Assembly (NCBI GenBank): GCA_958438125.1
Contig: CAUBQN010000007.1
Location: 1 to 29,836 of the forward strand
Direction of reading: 5' to 3'
DNA: 29,836 nt
Source: an uncultured Collinsella sp.
GTDB taxonomy: Bacteria; Actinomycetota; Coriobacteriia; Coriobacteriales; Coriobacteriaceae
This document shows, one piece after another, positions 15,745 through 25,250 of this stretch. Below the pieces are notes generated by a model, which saw only the letters and a program-made list of their open reading frames with translations, had not been told where the DNA came from and did not search any database. The first letter of the stretch is position 1. The number at the start of each line of letters is the position of its first letter. The translations under genes were made by a program, and so were the position numbers.

Positions 15745-17175
15745 CTACTCGCCAAAGAACTCGTTGATCTTCTGCTCGTCGACGCCAAAGAACCACGTCA
15801 GGACAAAGCCGGCGGCATAGGCAAGCAGCATAGCGGCAACGTAGCCGAGCTGCTGGCCAGGAACGACGATCAGCAGGCCAAACAGACCGGAAACACCCTG
15901 AGAAACCGTGCCGATGTGAAGCAGCGCCGCGAGCGCGCCGCCAAATCCGGCACCCAGGCAGGCCGTCACAAACGGACGAACGAGCGGCAGCGTAACAGCA
16001 TACATCAGAGGCTCTCCCACACCCAGGATTCCAACGGGAATGGACTCTGCGACGTACTTCTTGAGCTTGGCGTTCTTGGTCTTAAAGTACAGCGCCAAAC
16101 CGGCACCGACCTGGCCGCCGCCAGCCATCATAAGGATGGGAAGCAGGTAATTGATACCCTTGGTAGCGCCGTCGGGATCGTTGAGCATAGCGTGGATCGG
16201 CGTGAGCGCCTGATGCAGGCCGACGGAAACCAGCGGCAAGAAGCCTGCCGACAGGATATAGCCGCCCAGGACGCCCAGCTTCTCGAAGATAAAGGTCAAA
16301 ACGCTAAAGATGGCAGTCGTCAGCCATGCGCCAACCGGCTGGATGACGAGCATCAGAGCAAAGGCGCCGATGATGAGCACCAGCAGCGGAGACAAGAACG
16401 TGTCGAGTGCGTTGGGCATAACCTTGCGAATCTGACGCTCCATCCAGGCAAAAAATGCGCCAGCGATGAGAGCCGCGATCATGCCGCCCGCTGCGGGGTT
16501 GTACTGCGCATTGGTGAGCGGCAGCAGAATGGCAGTGGCAGGATCAGCCGCGCCAGGCGCAAGCAGGGGCATGGCACTGTTGGCGATACACATCATGCCG
16601 GCGATGCCGCCCAGCGCAGCGGAGCCACCAAACTCACGTGCCGCGTTATAGCCCACCAAGATGGGCAGATAGGCAAACAGGGCCCAGCCCATGGAACGAA
16701 TGCCCTGGTACCACCACTCGCCTGCAAGCGCGCCTGCCGTCGAGACGTTAATGACGTTGCAGATACCGTTGATGAGGCCAGCCGCAATGATGCCGGGAAG
16801 CAGGGCGACGAAGACATTGGAAATCTTCTTGAGGAAGGCCTGAACCGGCTTGGACTCGTACTTGGCCTTCTGCGCGGCCTTGTTTGTGGCCGCAGCGTCA
16901 ACCACGCTCTCGTCAGCAACGCCTTTCGCAAGGCCGGTGAGCTTGGAGAACTCCTCGAGCACCTTATTCACCTTGCCCGGACCCAGCACAATCTGCATCG
17001 TGTCGTCCTCGACCAGGCCCATCACGCCGTCGAGTGCCTTAATACCCTCCGTGTCGACGTTGCTCGTGTCTTTGACGGTCACGCGCAGGCGCGTCATGCA
17101 CGCCGCGTTTGCGAGCACGTTGTCTTTACCGCCCAAAAGGTCCAGCAGCTTTTGAGCCAGCTCTTTGTTCGTCAT
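15745..17175 (-). CDS. murP: PTS permease EIIBC for MurNAc-type sugars
   Basis: Imports and phosphorylates its sugar at the 6-position. The 476-residue protein has an N-terminal EIIB domain (about 1-85) with phospho-accepting Cys26 in NAACMTRLRVTVKD, a linker, and an EIIC membrane domain (about 110-470) including the GVGEPLMYAVTLP motif of the glucose/sucrose superfamily. No EIIA domain is present, so a separate EIIA must supply phosphate, as known for MurP. The sucrose-type family alone would leave the substrate open. The neighbours murQ, mupG and an RpiR regulator point to MurNAc or MurNAc-GlcNAc. ATG at 17175 follows AAGGAGGAG. It lies 57 bp downstream of murQ. Confidence 0.9.
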   Translation of the reverse strand: MTNKELAQKLLDLLGGKDNVLANAACMTRLRVTVKDTSNVDTEGIKALDGVMGLVEDDTMQIVLGPGKVNKVLEEFSKLTGLAKGVADESVVDAAATNKAAQKAKYESKPVQAFLKKISNVFVALLPGIIAAGLINGICNVINVSTAGALAGEWWYQGIRSMGWALFAYLPILVGYNAAREFGGSAALGGIAGMMCIANSAMPLLAPGAADPATAILLPLTNAQYNPAAGGMIAALIAGAFFAWMERQIRKVMPNALDTFLSPLLVLIIGAFALMLVIQPVGAWLTTAIFSVLTFIFEKLGVLGGYILSAGFLPLVSVGLHQALTPIHAMLNDPDGATKGINYLLPILMMAGGGQVGAGLALYFKTKNAKLKKYVAESIPVGILGVGEPLMYAVTLPLVRPFVTACLGAGFGGALAALLHIGTVSQGVSGLFGLLIVVPGQQLGYVAAMLLAYAAGFVLTWFFGVDEQKINEFFGE

Positions 17176-17232
17176 AACTCCTCCTTGTATTGGGTATCTC
17201 GTCTGGATGTCATATCAGCTCACGCCGCGCAC

Positions 17233-18156
<924 letters not shown>

Positions 18157-18166
18157 TTCATTCACC

Positions 18167-19018
18167 TCATCTTTCCTGTTTCTCGATGTAGTTTTGCTTA
18201 ATGACATGCGTCGCCCGTTCGTAGTCGCTGGCAACGTAAGCAGCGTACAGGGCATCGACAACCATAAGCTGGGCCATACGCGAAGCCATGGCACCGCTGC
18301 GGACCAAGGGTTCACTCGCGGCGACGCCGAGCACGGCATCGGCCATGGTGGCAAGCTTGGATGATCCATCTACTTTGGTAACGGCCACGACGGGACAGTT
18401 GTGACGTTGAGCCTCGGCGGTGCAGTCCAGCACCTCTTGCGTCAAGCCCGAGTAGCTAAAGGCGATTGCCATATCGCCCTCATGCATGTTCTTGGCACAC
18501 AAGAGCTGATCATGCCAGTCGTCGTACAGATGGCACTCTTTGTCGACACGCATGAGCTTTTGCGCCAGATCGTGCGCGACCAAACGAGAGGCACCAATAC
18601 CGAACAGATTGACCGCGCGCGCCCGCTTAAGACGGGCCGCGCATCGCTCCAAGACGGTGTAATCGAGCGTTCGCGCCGTCGCCTCGATCGTGCGCACATT
18701 GCTTTTCATCACCTTCCCCACGATACGTTCGACGCTGTCATCCATGGAGATGTCCTCGAGGGCTACGTCTTTCTTGTCACCTAAGAGCGCCAGCTCGGCA
18801 ATCAGTTCGCGCTGGAACTCCTTGTAGCCCGCAAAACCCAAACGCTTGCAAAAGCGCAAAATGCTCGAGGGCGAGGAGAACGTGACATCGGCAAGACCGC
18901 GGACGGACAGCCCGACCACCTCGTGCGGATGAGCGCTTACATATGCGATGACATTGCGTTCCGCCGGGCTCGCGCTGAGCTCACGCTCGCGAAGCCGCAA
19001 AAGCAATCCGTTTGCCAT
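18167..19018 (-). CDS. murR: RpiR-family regulator of the MurNAc operon
   Basis: A 283-residue DNA-binding regulator: an N-terminal RpiR helix-turn-helix (about 1-77, with SVRGLADVTFSSPSSILRFCKRLGFAGYKEFQ) and a C-terminal SIS sugar-phosphate domain (about 120-250, with FGIGASRLVAHDLAQKL and FSYSGLTQEVLDC). In known systems MurR binds MurNAc-6-P and controls murQP, and being first in this operon fits. The ATG at 19018 has GGAGG eight bases upstream. The GTG at 19027 overlaps that site, so I rejected it. A 13-bp palindrome lies just upstream. Name and ligand are inferred from the neighbours, because RpiR proteins for many sugar phosphates look alike. Confidence 0.88.
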   Translation of the reverse strand: MANGLLLRLRERELSASPAERNVIAYVSAHPHEVVGLSVRGLADVTFSSPSSILRFCKRLGFAGYKEFQRELIAELALLGDKKDVALEDISMDDSVERIVGKVMKSNVRTIEATARTLDYTVLERCAARLKRARAVNLFGIGASRLVAHDLAQKLMRVDKECHLYDDWHDQLLCAKNMHEGDMAIAFSYSGLTQEVLDCTAEAQRHNCPVVAVTKVDGSSKLATMADAVLGVAASEPLVRSGAMASRMAQLMVVDALYAAYVASDYERATHVIKQNYIEKQER

Positions 19019-19052
19019 CTCAAACACCTCCGTTGAGAAGAATTAAAGACCA

Positions 19053-19065
19053 ACGAACGATTCGT
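19053..19065 (-). promoter_or_regulatory. Possible operator upstream of murR
   Basis: ACGAACGATTCGT forms 5-bp inverted arms around CGA, 35-47 bp before the murR start, where RpiR proteins often bind their own promoters. I saw no second copy elsewhere in the operon and no confident -35/-10 pair next to it. Confidence 0.3.
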
Positions 19066-19222
19066 ACCGGATACAAACAGCTTTTGCGGTACATTGTGCC
19101 GCATCGTGGCGCACAAAGGGCGAGCGTTCTACCGTTCGCCCCTCAAATCCGACCGCTCGGAAATACGCGCGACACAAAATAATTCAACAAGGTCGCATTA
19201 TCAGAAACGGGTTTGTTACCGG

Positions 19223-19804
19223 CTAGCGCCTCGCATGGGCGCCGATCGGCCGAGTCGCATGGCGCACCAACGCCGCTGCCAGCAATACCAACAGCATGGC
19301 GGTGACATAGCCCGCAGCATCGAATCCTAAATCGATAACGTCGAAATGCCTGCCGGGAACAAAGATCTTATGTACCTGATCGCCAACGGAGCAGGCGGCG
19401 CAAAAGAGCAATACGGGCACGCAACGGGAGCATACGCTCCACGGACGCCTGGAAAGGCAAACCACGACCACGGAGGCGAACAATCCGACGAAGAAAAACT
19501 CTACGGTATGGGCAACGCGACGGACGTTCGTGCCCACCCACATGCGAATGGAAGCAAGTCGGCCAGACCGGACATTCGAGGCAGCCGAATCGGCGCCCCC
19601 GGTCATTCCGTTCTCCGCCTGAGCTTCACCCGTGGCATCGACAGCCTGAACGCCCGCAGCCTGGCCCTCCACCACACGCGCGGTGGACTCGCTCAGCAAC
19701 GACGTCTCCACCGCATTTTGCTCCGTCAGCACCCAGATGCCCGCCAGCGTTGCAGCGAACAGAACGATCGCGGTCCATCCGATTATCTGTTTTACGCGCG
19801 CCAA
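19223..19804 (-). CDS. VanZ-like membrane protein
   Basis: The 193-residue protein has an N-terminal membrane segment (about 4-26), a 60-residue Ala/Gly/Glu-rich stretch probably outside the membrane, and a C-terminal VanZ-like core. That core has H99 and E102 in AHTVEFFFVGL, then DQVHKIFVPGRHFDVIDL at 142-159 and a last helix. VanZ is linked to glycopeptide tolerance in enterococci, but most relatives have no known role, so resistance should not be assumed. I chose TTG at 19804 because a strong AAAGGAGG lies seven bases before it. The frame is open to 19846, but then the Shine-Dalgarno sequence would be coding. It is transcribed alone, about 200 bp from murR and divergent from nothing. Confidence 0.78.
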   Translation of the reverse strand: MARVKQIIGWTAIVLFAATLAGIWVLTEQNAVETSLLSESTARVVEGQAAGVQAVDATGEAQAENGMTGGADSAASNVRSGRLASIRMWVGTNVRRVAHTVEFFFVGLFASVVVVCLSRRPWSVCSRCVPVLLFCAACSVGDQVHKIFVPGRHFDVIDLGFDAAGYVTAMLLVLLAAALVRHATRPIGAHARR

Positions 19805-19908
19805 GGGCCAACCTCCTTTTTTGAATATCAGCGAGTGTAGCCCCAAATGGCATCGTCACCGTATCAAAATTTGAATCGCAACAGGAAGCGACAAAGCGAC
19901 GCAAACCC

Positions 19909-20514
19909 CTACCCTGCCTCGCGCATCCAGCGATCGAACGTCCCCACGCACACGCCCAGGCACTTTGCTGCCTGGCTGCGGGTAATATCGCCCGCCTCAT
20001 AGCTATCGCGCACCAGCTCAAACTGAGGAGGGCACGGCTTGCGAGGTCGACCGAAACGGACCCCTCGCGCCCGCGCCGCTGCAATTCCCTCCGCTTGGCG
20101 CCGATGGATATTCTCGCGCTCCACCTGCGCCACGTAGCTCAGCAGTTGCAGCACAATATCGGCAATCAGGACGTTGGTCACATCCGGCGCGCCGCTGGCC
20201 CTAGCGCGCGTGTCAAGCAATGGCATGTCCAACACCACAATGGCAACCCCAAGCTCCTTGGTAATGCGTCGCCATTCCTCAAGAATCTCGGAGTAATTAC
20301 GGCCAAGTCGGTCGATAGAAAGCACCACCAGCACGTCCCCGTCTCCCAGGACGTGCAGCAGCTCGCGATAACGCGGTCGATCGAAGTCCTTGCCGCTCGC
20401 ATGGTCGGCATAAATATTCGCCGAGCCCACGCCATAGGCGCCCAGCGCATCCAGCTGCCGATTAAGGTTCTGATCGCGCGAACTCACCCGCGCATAACCG
20501 TACACCGTCGCCAT
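19909..20514 (-). CDS. Serine recombinase (resolvase/invertase family)
   Basis: A 201-residue small serine recombinase. The catalytic domain starts MATVYGYARVSSRDQN with nucleophile Ser11, followed by LSIDRLGRN carrying the active-site arginines and the VERENIHRRQAEGIAAARARG helix leading into DNA contacts. The C-terminal helix-turn-helix is GDITRSQAAKCLGVCVGTFDRW. Both halves are intact, so it is likely functional. No transposase, invertible gene segment or plasmid gene is next to it, so it is an orphan, perhaps left from a Tn3-type or integrative element. The ATG at 20514 gives the family-standard N-terminus. A TTG 30 bases upstream is possible. A palindrome lies 20-57 bp upstream and could be its target site. 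Confidence 0.9.
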   Translation of the reverse strand: MATVYGYARVSSRDQNLNRQLDALGAYGVGSANIYADHASGKDFDRPRYRELLHVLGDGDVLVVLSIDRLGRNYSEILEEWRRITKELGVAIVVLDMPLLDTRARASGAPDVTNVLIADIVLQLLSYVAQVERENIHRRQAEGIAAARARGVRFGRPRKPCPPQFELVRDSYEAGDITRSQAAKCLGVCVGTFDRWMREAG

Positions 20515-20534
20515 CTCATCCCCGCTTTCTTGTA

Positions 20535-20571
20535 AACCTGCCAAAAAGGGACAGGTTTATTTTGGTAGGTT
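20535..20571. repeat. Palindrome upstream of the resolvase
   Basis: AACCTGCCAAAA (20535-20546) and TTTTGGTAGGTT (20560-20571) pair at 11 of 12 positions around a 13-nt centre that contains GGGACAGG. It may be the recombinase's own crossover or operator site, or another REP-like element. Confidence 0.55.
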
Positions 20572-20639
20572 TTACCTCTCAAATAGCAGGTAAGCGGGCG
20601 GTCGAGCAGACGGCAAGGTAGCCACGATTCAAATGCGAA

Positions 20640-20661
20640 GGGCGGTCCCGAAAGGCCGCCC
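20640..20661 (-). terminator. Possible terminator behind rnr
   Basis: A GC-rich stem (GGGCGG at 20640-20645 with CCGCCC at 20656-20661) lies about 30 bp past the rnr stop. The reverse strand continues TTCGCATTTG, only a weak T run, so the call is tentative. Confidence 0.45.
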
Positions 20662-20691
20662 TCCGCTCCCCCACCATGAGTCGGGATTTGG

Positions 20692-22827
20692 CTAATGGAT
20701 AAGCTTAAAGTCCAAGTGCCCACGCGTGGTATTGACACGTGAGACCTCGATAATCACGCGCTGCCCCAGCTCGTAACGGGTGCCCGTGTCGGCACCTGTG
20801 AGCGTGAGCGCGTCCTCGTCGAACTCGAACCACTCGTTGCCCAGGCTCTTGATCGAAACCAAGCCTTCGACCTGCGTTAGGTCCAAGCGCACAAAAAGGC
20901 CCATGCTGCTAACCCACGAGACGGTTCCGGCATAGCGCTCGCCCAGACGGTCCTCATAGTACTGGGCAATCTTGATCTTTTGCGTCGCATGGCTGGCGGC
21001 ATCTGCCGCGCGCTCGGCATCGCTGCATGCGCGGCAGATCTGCGGCAGAATGCGTGGCAGCGACTCGCGCCCCTTGCCGATCAGCCGCGGCGTACGGACC
21101 AAGGCGTCCTTGCCGCCAAGCCGCTCATAGGCCAACTGCAGTTTGAGCACGCGGTGCACCACCAGATCGGGGTAGCGGCGGATGGGACTCGTAAAGTGAC
21201 AGTAGCACGGCGCGGCGAGCGCAAAGTGGCCCTCGTTGCGCGGCTTGTACAGCGCGCGCTGCATGCTGCGCAGAAGCAGCGTGTTGACGAGCGGTGCGTT
21301 GGCCGTACCGGCGGCAGCATCGACTGCAGCCTGCAGCTCATCGGGACTCCCCAGGGCAATTCCGGCAGCACGGCGATCGTCGATGATGCCTAGCTGCGCC
21401 AGCGCAACGGCGGCACCGTGCAGGCTATCGGGGCTCGGATCCTCATGCACGCGATAGCAGGCCTCGATATCACGGTCTGCCAGCCACTCTGCAACGCACT
21501 CGTTGGCGAGCAGCATGGCTTCCTCGATAAGCGACGTGGCACACGAACGCTCACGCGCCACAATCTGCACGGGTACTCCGTCCTCATCCAATAGAGCGCG
21601 AATCTCGGCCGTGTCAAAATCGACTGAGCCGCGGGCGCGACGAATACGACGGCGAAGTTTGGCGAGTTCGTTGGCGGCGACAAGGAAATCGCCGAGGTCG
21701 ATGTTGTAGCCGCGGGCGGCCTTCTCGCACGCAAGACCGCGCTCAAGCGCTTCCTCGCGCGAGGTCTCGGCAGCCGCAACATCCTCGGCCGCACCCTCCA
21801 GCACCGAATACTCAACCGCGCCGGCACGCACCAGCAGCGCCTCGGCGCCGTCATAGTCCATACGCACACGCGAGCGAATCACGCTGGGGTACGGATCGTA
21901 ATGCCGCACGCGACCCTGCGCATCGAGCTCGATATCGACGGTAAACGCAAGACGGTCCTCGTCAGGGCGAAGCGAGCACAGGTCATTGGACAGGCGTTCG
22001 GGCAGCATGGGAAGCACGCGATCGGCCAGATACACCGATGTCGTGCGATGGCGAGCCTCAAGATCGATATGTCCGTCCCAAGCCACATAGTGTGAAACGT
22101 CGGCGATATGCACACCCAGCTTGTAGCCACCCTCGGGCGTACGCTCCAGCGAAATGGCATCGTCAAAGTCGCGCGCGTCGACCGGGTCGATCGTGATGAC
22201 AAAGCGGTCGCGCAGATCGCGGCGGAGCGGGTCCTTAAGCGCCGCGGACACATCGAGCGAAAGCCCCTCGGCCTCGTCCAGTGCGGCCTCGGGATAGCTA
22301 TCGGTATAGCCGTAGCGCGCCATCACATATTGAACGCCCAAATCGGGCGCATCATCTCCGCCAATGCGGCGCTCGATCGTCACGGTGCCCGATTCCAGGC
22401 GCGTCGGGTAGGTCAAAATGCGCGCGACAACAGCATCACCCGGGTGGACACCCAGACGATCCGCCGAGGTATCCTCGGGCAGAATGAAGAAGTCGGCCTT
22501 CAGGCGCGAATCGAGCGGCTCGATCACACCGAGCGGACCGGCGGTCTGGTACGTACCCACTACGCTTATGGCTGCGCGCTCAACCACGCCCTCGATCACG
22601 GCGCGACGCTCGCCATGCGGGCTGTTCTTAATGCTCACGGCAACGGTATCGCCGTCCATGATCTCACGCTTGCCGCGGCCCATGACCTTGTAGTCGCCAT
22701 TCTCGGTTATGACATAGGCACTGTGCTCATGGAGCTGCACGCGTCCGGTCAGGCTCGGACGGCGTTCGCTGCGCACCGGCCCGCGCTTATTGCGAGCCCC
22801 ACGCTTATGCTTGTTATTGCGCCCCAT
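20692..22827 (-). CDS. rnr: Ribonuclease R (RNase II family 3'-5' exonuclease)
   Basis: Degrades structured RNA from the 3' end, including mRNAs released by trans-translation. The 711-residue protein has a basic N-terminus, cold-shock-like domains (about 25-160), the catalytic RNB domain with TIDPVDARDFDDAISL (211-227: Asp214, Asp220, Asp222, Asp223 are the metal-binding cluster), the HFTSPIRRYPDL motif, and a C-terminal S1 RNA-binding domain (about 625-705, with GTVSWVSSMGLFVRLD). It lacks a long basic tail after S1. ATG at 22827 follows AGGAG by five bases. It is monocistronic here. In many bacteria it sits next to smpB, which in this window is about 8.6 kb away. Confidence 0.96.
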   Translation of the reverse strand: MGRNNKHKRGARNKRGPVRSERRPSLTGRVQLHEHSAYVITENGDYKVMGRGKREIMDGDTVAVSIKNSPHGERRAVIEGVVERAAISVVGTYQTAGPLGVIEPLDSRLKADFFILPEDTSADRLGVHPGDAVVARILTYPTRLESGTVTIERRIGGDDAPDLGVQYVMARYGYTDSYPEAALDEAEGLSLDVSAALKDPLRRDLRDRFVITIDPVDARDFDDAISLERTPEGGYKLGVHIADVSHYVAWDGHIDLEARHRTTSVYLADRVLPMLPERLSNDLCSLRPDEDRLAFTVDIELDAQGRVRHYDPYPSVIRSRVRMDYDGAEALLVRAGAVEYSVLEGAAEDVAAAETSREEALERGLACEKAARGYNIDLGDFLVAANELAKLRRRIRRARGSVDFDTAEIRALLDEDGVPVQIVARERSCATSLIEEAMLLANECVAEWLADRDIEACYRVHEDPSPDSLHGAAVALAQLGIIDDRRAAGIALGSPDELQAAVDAAAGTANAPLVNTLLLRSMQRALYKPRNEGHFALAAPCYCHFTSPIRRYPDLVVHRVLKLQLAYERLGGKDALVRTPRLIGKGRESLPRILPQICRACSDAERAADAASHATQKIKIAQYYEDRLGERYAGTVSWVSSMGLFVRLDLTQVEGLVSIKSLGNEWFEFDEDALTLTGADTGTRYELGQRVIIEVSRVNTTRGHLDFKLIH

Positions 22828-22877
22828 GGCGTCTCCTAACTATCGATTGCCGTTTACATCCCAAGAGTCTACCCAAA

Positions 22878-22960
22878 TGATCCCTAGGGGATGAAGGAAA
22901 ACGGATCACATAGATAGACCAGCGCTACGATGATTCGTTTCCTTCGTCCCCTAGGGATCA
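22878..22960. repeat. 83-bp inverted repeat between rnr and ftsX
   Basis: The left arm begins TGATCCCTAGGGGATGAAGG (22878 to about 22908) and the right arm is its complement (22931-22960), with two substitutions and one extra A, around a loop of about 22 nt. The start of each arm contains the palindrome CCCTAGGG. It lies directly behind the ftsX terminator and about 50 bp upstream of the rnr start, so it would sit in the rnr leader. Confidence 0.8.
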
Positions 22961-22994
22961 AAAAACGGGCCGCCCCCATAAGAGACGACCCGTT
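22960..22994 (-). terminator. Intrinsic terminator of ftsEX
   Basis: On the reverse strand AACGGGTCG pairs with CGGCCCGTT (one G-U) around a 13-nt loop and is followed by six T residues (22960-22965), 24 bp past the ftsX stop. Confidence 0.88.
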
Positions 22995-23018
22995 GGAAGG
23001 GATGAATTCCAGGCATGC

Positions 23019-23939
23019 CTACACGCGCAGATAGCGGCGCATGGCGATGGCAGAACCAAAGAGACCGATAATCACGCCGACCAGAATCAGCGCAGCATAG
23101 GTCACCAGGTAGTACTGCATCGGCAGGGCAAACGACATCCAGCCGATGCTCTCCTGCAGACGCGGAATCATCAGATTGCGCAGCAGCTCCAGAACGCCGA
23201 TGGAAAGCAGCGAGCCCAAAATGGCCTGCAGCACGCCCTCGGTGATAAACGGGCCGCGAATGAAGCCGTTGCTGGCGCCGACCAGACGCATAATCGCAAT
23301 CTCACGACGACGCGCCGTGATGGACAGGCGAATCGTGTTGTTGATAAAGATGAACGCGATAAAAGTCAGCAGGCCAACGAGCACCACGGCGGCGATGCGG
23401 ATGTAGTTGGTCACCTGGAACAGGCGGCTCACTTCCTCCTGGCCGTACAGCACGCTCGCGTTGACGTCGCCGTCGTCCGCGATCTTTTGGAAGTCGGCAT
23501 TCTTCTTGAGCTTCTTGGCCGTGCTCTCGACCTGAGACGGATCGTCCATCTCAATCGCAAACGAGGCGGGCAGCGGGTTCTGGCCGTCGAGCGCGCTCAT
23601 GGTGGCGTCGGCGTTACCCGACATCTTGCTCGTATACTCGGCCAGCGCGTCGTCCTTGTCCTTATAGGTCACGGACTTGACGTTATTCCATGTCTTAAGC
23701 TCGGCCTCAAAAGCCTGAACATCGGCCTGATCGGCGTCATCGCTAATGAACGCGTTGATGACAACCTGATCCTCGACGGTGCCGATCACGGAGTTCAGCA
23801 TCGCGGAGCCCATGATGAACAGGCCGATGATAAACAGCGAAAGGAAGATCGTGATGACGGCGCCGAGCGAGGTAGTCCAGTTACGGAAGAAGTGGCTGAT
23901 TGCCTCTTTGAAGGAGTAGCCCACGTTAGTTGGTGCCAT
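23019..23939 (-). CDS. ftsX: Cell division protein FtsX (ABC-type membrane subunit)
   Basis: Membrane partner of FtsE. The pair transmits ATP hydrolysis to peptidoglycan hydrolases at the division site. The 306-residue protein has four membrane segments (about 24-48, 179-200, 228-250, 276-298), with the large extracellular loop between the first two (about 50-175). That loop contains the YKDKDDALAEY segment found in actinobacterial and Firmicute FtsX. The RREIAIMRLVGASNGFIRGPF motif couples to the ATPase. ATG at 23939 overlaps the ftsE end by 14 bp, with GGGGAGG upstream inside ftsE, so translation is coupled. The outer loop is where a hydrolase such as a NlpC/P60 protein would bind. None is encoded next door. 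Confidence 0.95.
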   Translation of the reverse strand: MAPTNVGYSFKEAISHFFRNWTTSLGAVITIFLSLFIIGLFIMGSAMLNSVIGTVEDQVVINAFISDDADQADVQAFEAELKTWNNVKSVTYKDKDDALAEYTSKMSGNADATMSALDGQNPLPASFAIEMDDPSQVESTAKKLKKNADFQKIADDGDVNASVLYGQEEVSRLFQVTNYIRIAAVVLVGLLTFIAFIFINNTIRLSITARRREIAIMRLVGASNGFIRGPFITEGVLQAILGSLLSIGVLELLRNLMIPRLQESIGWMSFALPMQYYLVTYAALILVGVIIGLFGSAIAMRRYLRV

Positions 23940-25146
23940 AGTTGCCGTAACCTCCCCTCTCCTGGTCGCGGATAACGTGGCCGCCCTCGAGGGCGATCAC
24001 GCGACGGTGCATGCTATCGACCATCTCGCGGTCGTGCGTGGCGACGATCACGGTGGTGCCGGTGCGGTTAATACGCTCGAGCAGCTTCATGATTCCCAGC
24101 GAGATCGCCGGGTCGAGGTTGCCCGTCGGCTCGTCGCAGATCAGCAGCGGCGGACGGTTGACCATAGCGCGGGCGACGGCAACGCGCTGCTGCTCGCCAC
24201 CGGAAAGCTGGTCGGGCAGCGAGTCCATCTGATCGGCCAGACCGACCAGACGCAGCACCTCGGGCACCTGGCTGCGAATGACGCCCTTGGGCTTGCCGAT
24301 GCACTGCAGGGCAAACGCCACGTTTTCGTAGGCGGTTTTTTGCGGCAGAAGCTTAAAGTCCTGGAACACGGCGCCAATCTGGCGGCGCAGGAACGGAACC
24401 TTGCGGTTCTTGATCTTCATAAGGTCCTGACCGGCAACCAGGATGCGACCGCTCGTCGGCTTGACGTCACGGTTGAGCGTCGACAGCAGCGTGGTCTTAC
24501 CCGAGCCGGAGTGACCGACCAGGAAGACGAACTCGCCCGGATAGATCTCGATGTTGATGTCGTCGAGTGCAGGCTTGTTGGGCTGTGCCGGATAGATCTT
24601 GGTGACATGCTCCATAAGGATGACGGGCTCGACACCGGCCTGCTTGGCCATCTTCTTGCGGCTGGCCTGGGGATCGATGGGCGCAAACACCGACGTAAAA
24701 TCGGGGTTGTTGAGCGCGTTATCGAGGCTTGCGACCTCGGCGGCCTGATCGCTCTCGACCACCGGGGCAGCAGGCTGCGTGGGGTCGGGAATAGCGGCAA
24801 AGAGACCGGACTGCGCAGGCTGAGGAGCCGGCGCCGCAGGGGCCAAGGGGTCGGGAATGCCGGCCATGGTAGGCTGCGGCGTGGCGGCACCAGCCTGAGG
24901 CTGCTCCACGCGAGCGGTCACGGCCTGAACGGGCTCAAAACCCGCCGTGCCGGAAAGCGCGACATCGCTGGTTGGATTGTAGGCAAAGGGATCGGATGCC
25001 GGCTGTGCCTGATCTGCCGGCTGAGCGGGGGCCTGAGCAACAGGCTGGCCCTCTGAATCCGGAGTGGCGAAACGACTGCCCTGGACGCCTGCCTGCGTCT
25101 TGGGGGCATCATCGCCCGCACCGGAGGTACGGAAGTGGTTACCCAC
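23926..25146 (-). CDS. ftsE: Cell division ATPase FtsE with long N-terminal extension
   Basis: Cytoplasmic ATPase of the FtsEX complex. Residues from about 175 onward are a normal FtsE: Walker A GHSGSGKTT (211-219), signature LSGGEQQR (314-321), Walker B LLICDEP (334-340) and a switch His in ATHDREM. Before it lies a ~174-residue region rich in Pro, Ala, Gln and Asp (for example QPVAQAPAQPADQAQPA), predicted to be disordered, with a repeated IPDP. FtsE is usually about 230 residues, here 406. The start is GTG at 25146, with AAGGAG five bases upstream. The internal Met166 has no comparable ribosome binding site, so the extension is probably translated. It forms an operon with ftsX. Confidence 0.94.
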   Translation of the reverse strand: MGNHFRTSGAGDDAPKTQAGVQGSRFATPDSEGQPVAQAPAQPADQAQPASDPFAYNPTSDVALSGTAGFEPVQAVTARVEQPQAGAATPQPTMAGIPDPLAPAAPAPQPAQSGLFAAIPDPTQPAAPVVESDQAAEVASLDNALNNPDFTSVFAPIDPQASRKKMAKQAGVEPVILMEHVTKIYPAQPNKPALDDINIEIYPGEFVFLVGHSGSGKTTLLSTLNRDVKPTSGRILVAGQDLMKIKNRKVPFLRRQIGAVFQDFKLLPQKTAYENVAFALQCIGKPKGVIRSQVPEVLRLVGLADQMDSLPDQLSGGEQQRVAVARAMVNRPPLLICDEPTGNLDPAISLGIMKLLERINRTGTTVIVATHDREMVDSMHRRVIALEGGHVIRDQERGGYGNYGTN

Positions 25147-25250
25147 TGGTGCTCCTTATCGTCGTGCGTTTAAACTACATGAGCGCTTTGTATTTTAGCA
25201 GCATTAGCTTTGCTGCACATAAGAAGCATGGCGGGCTTTGGGATTTGTCC

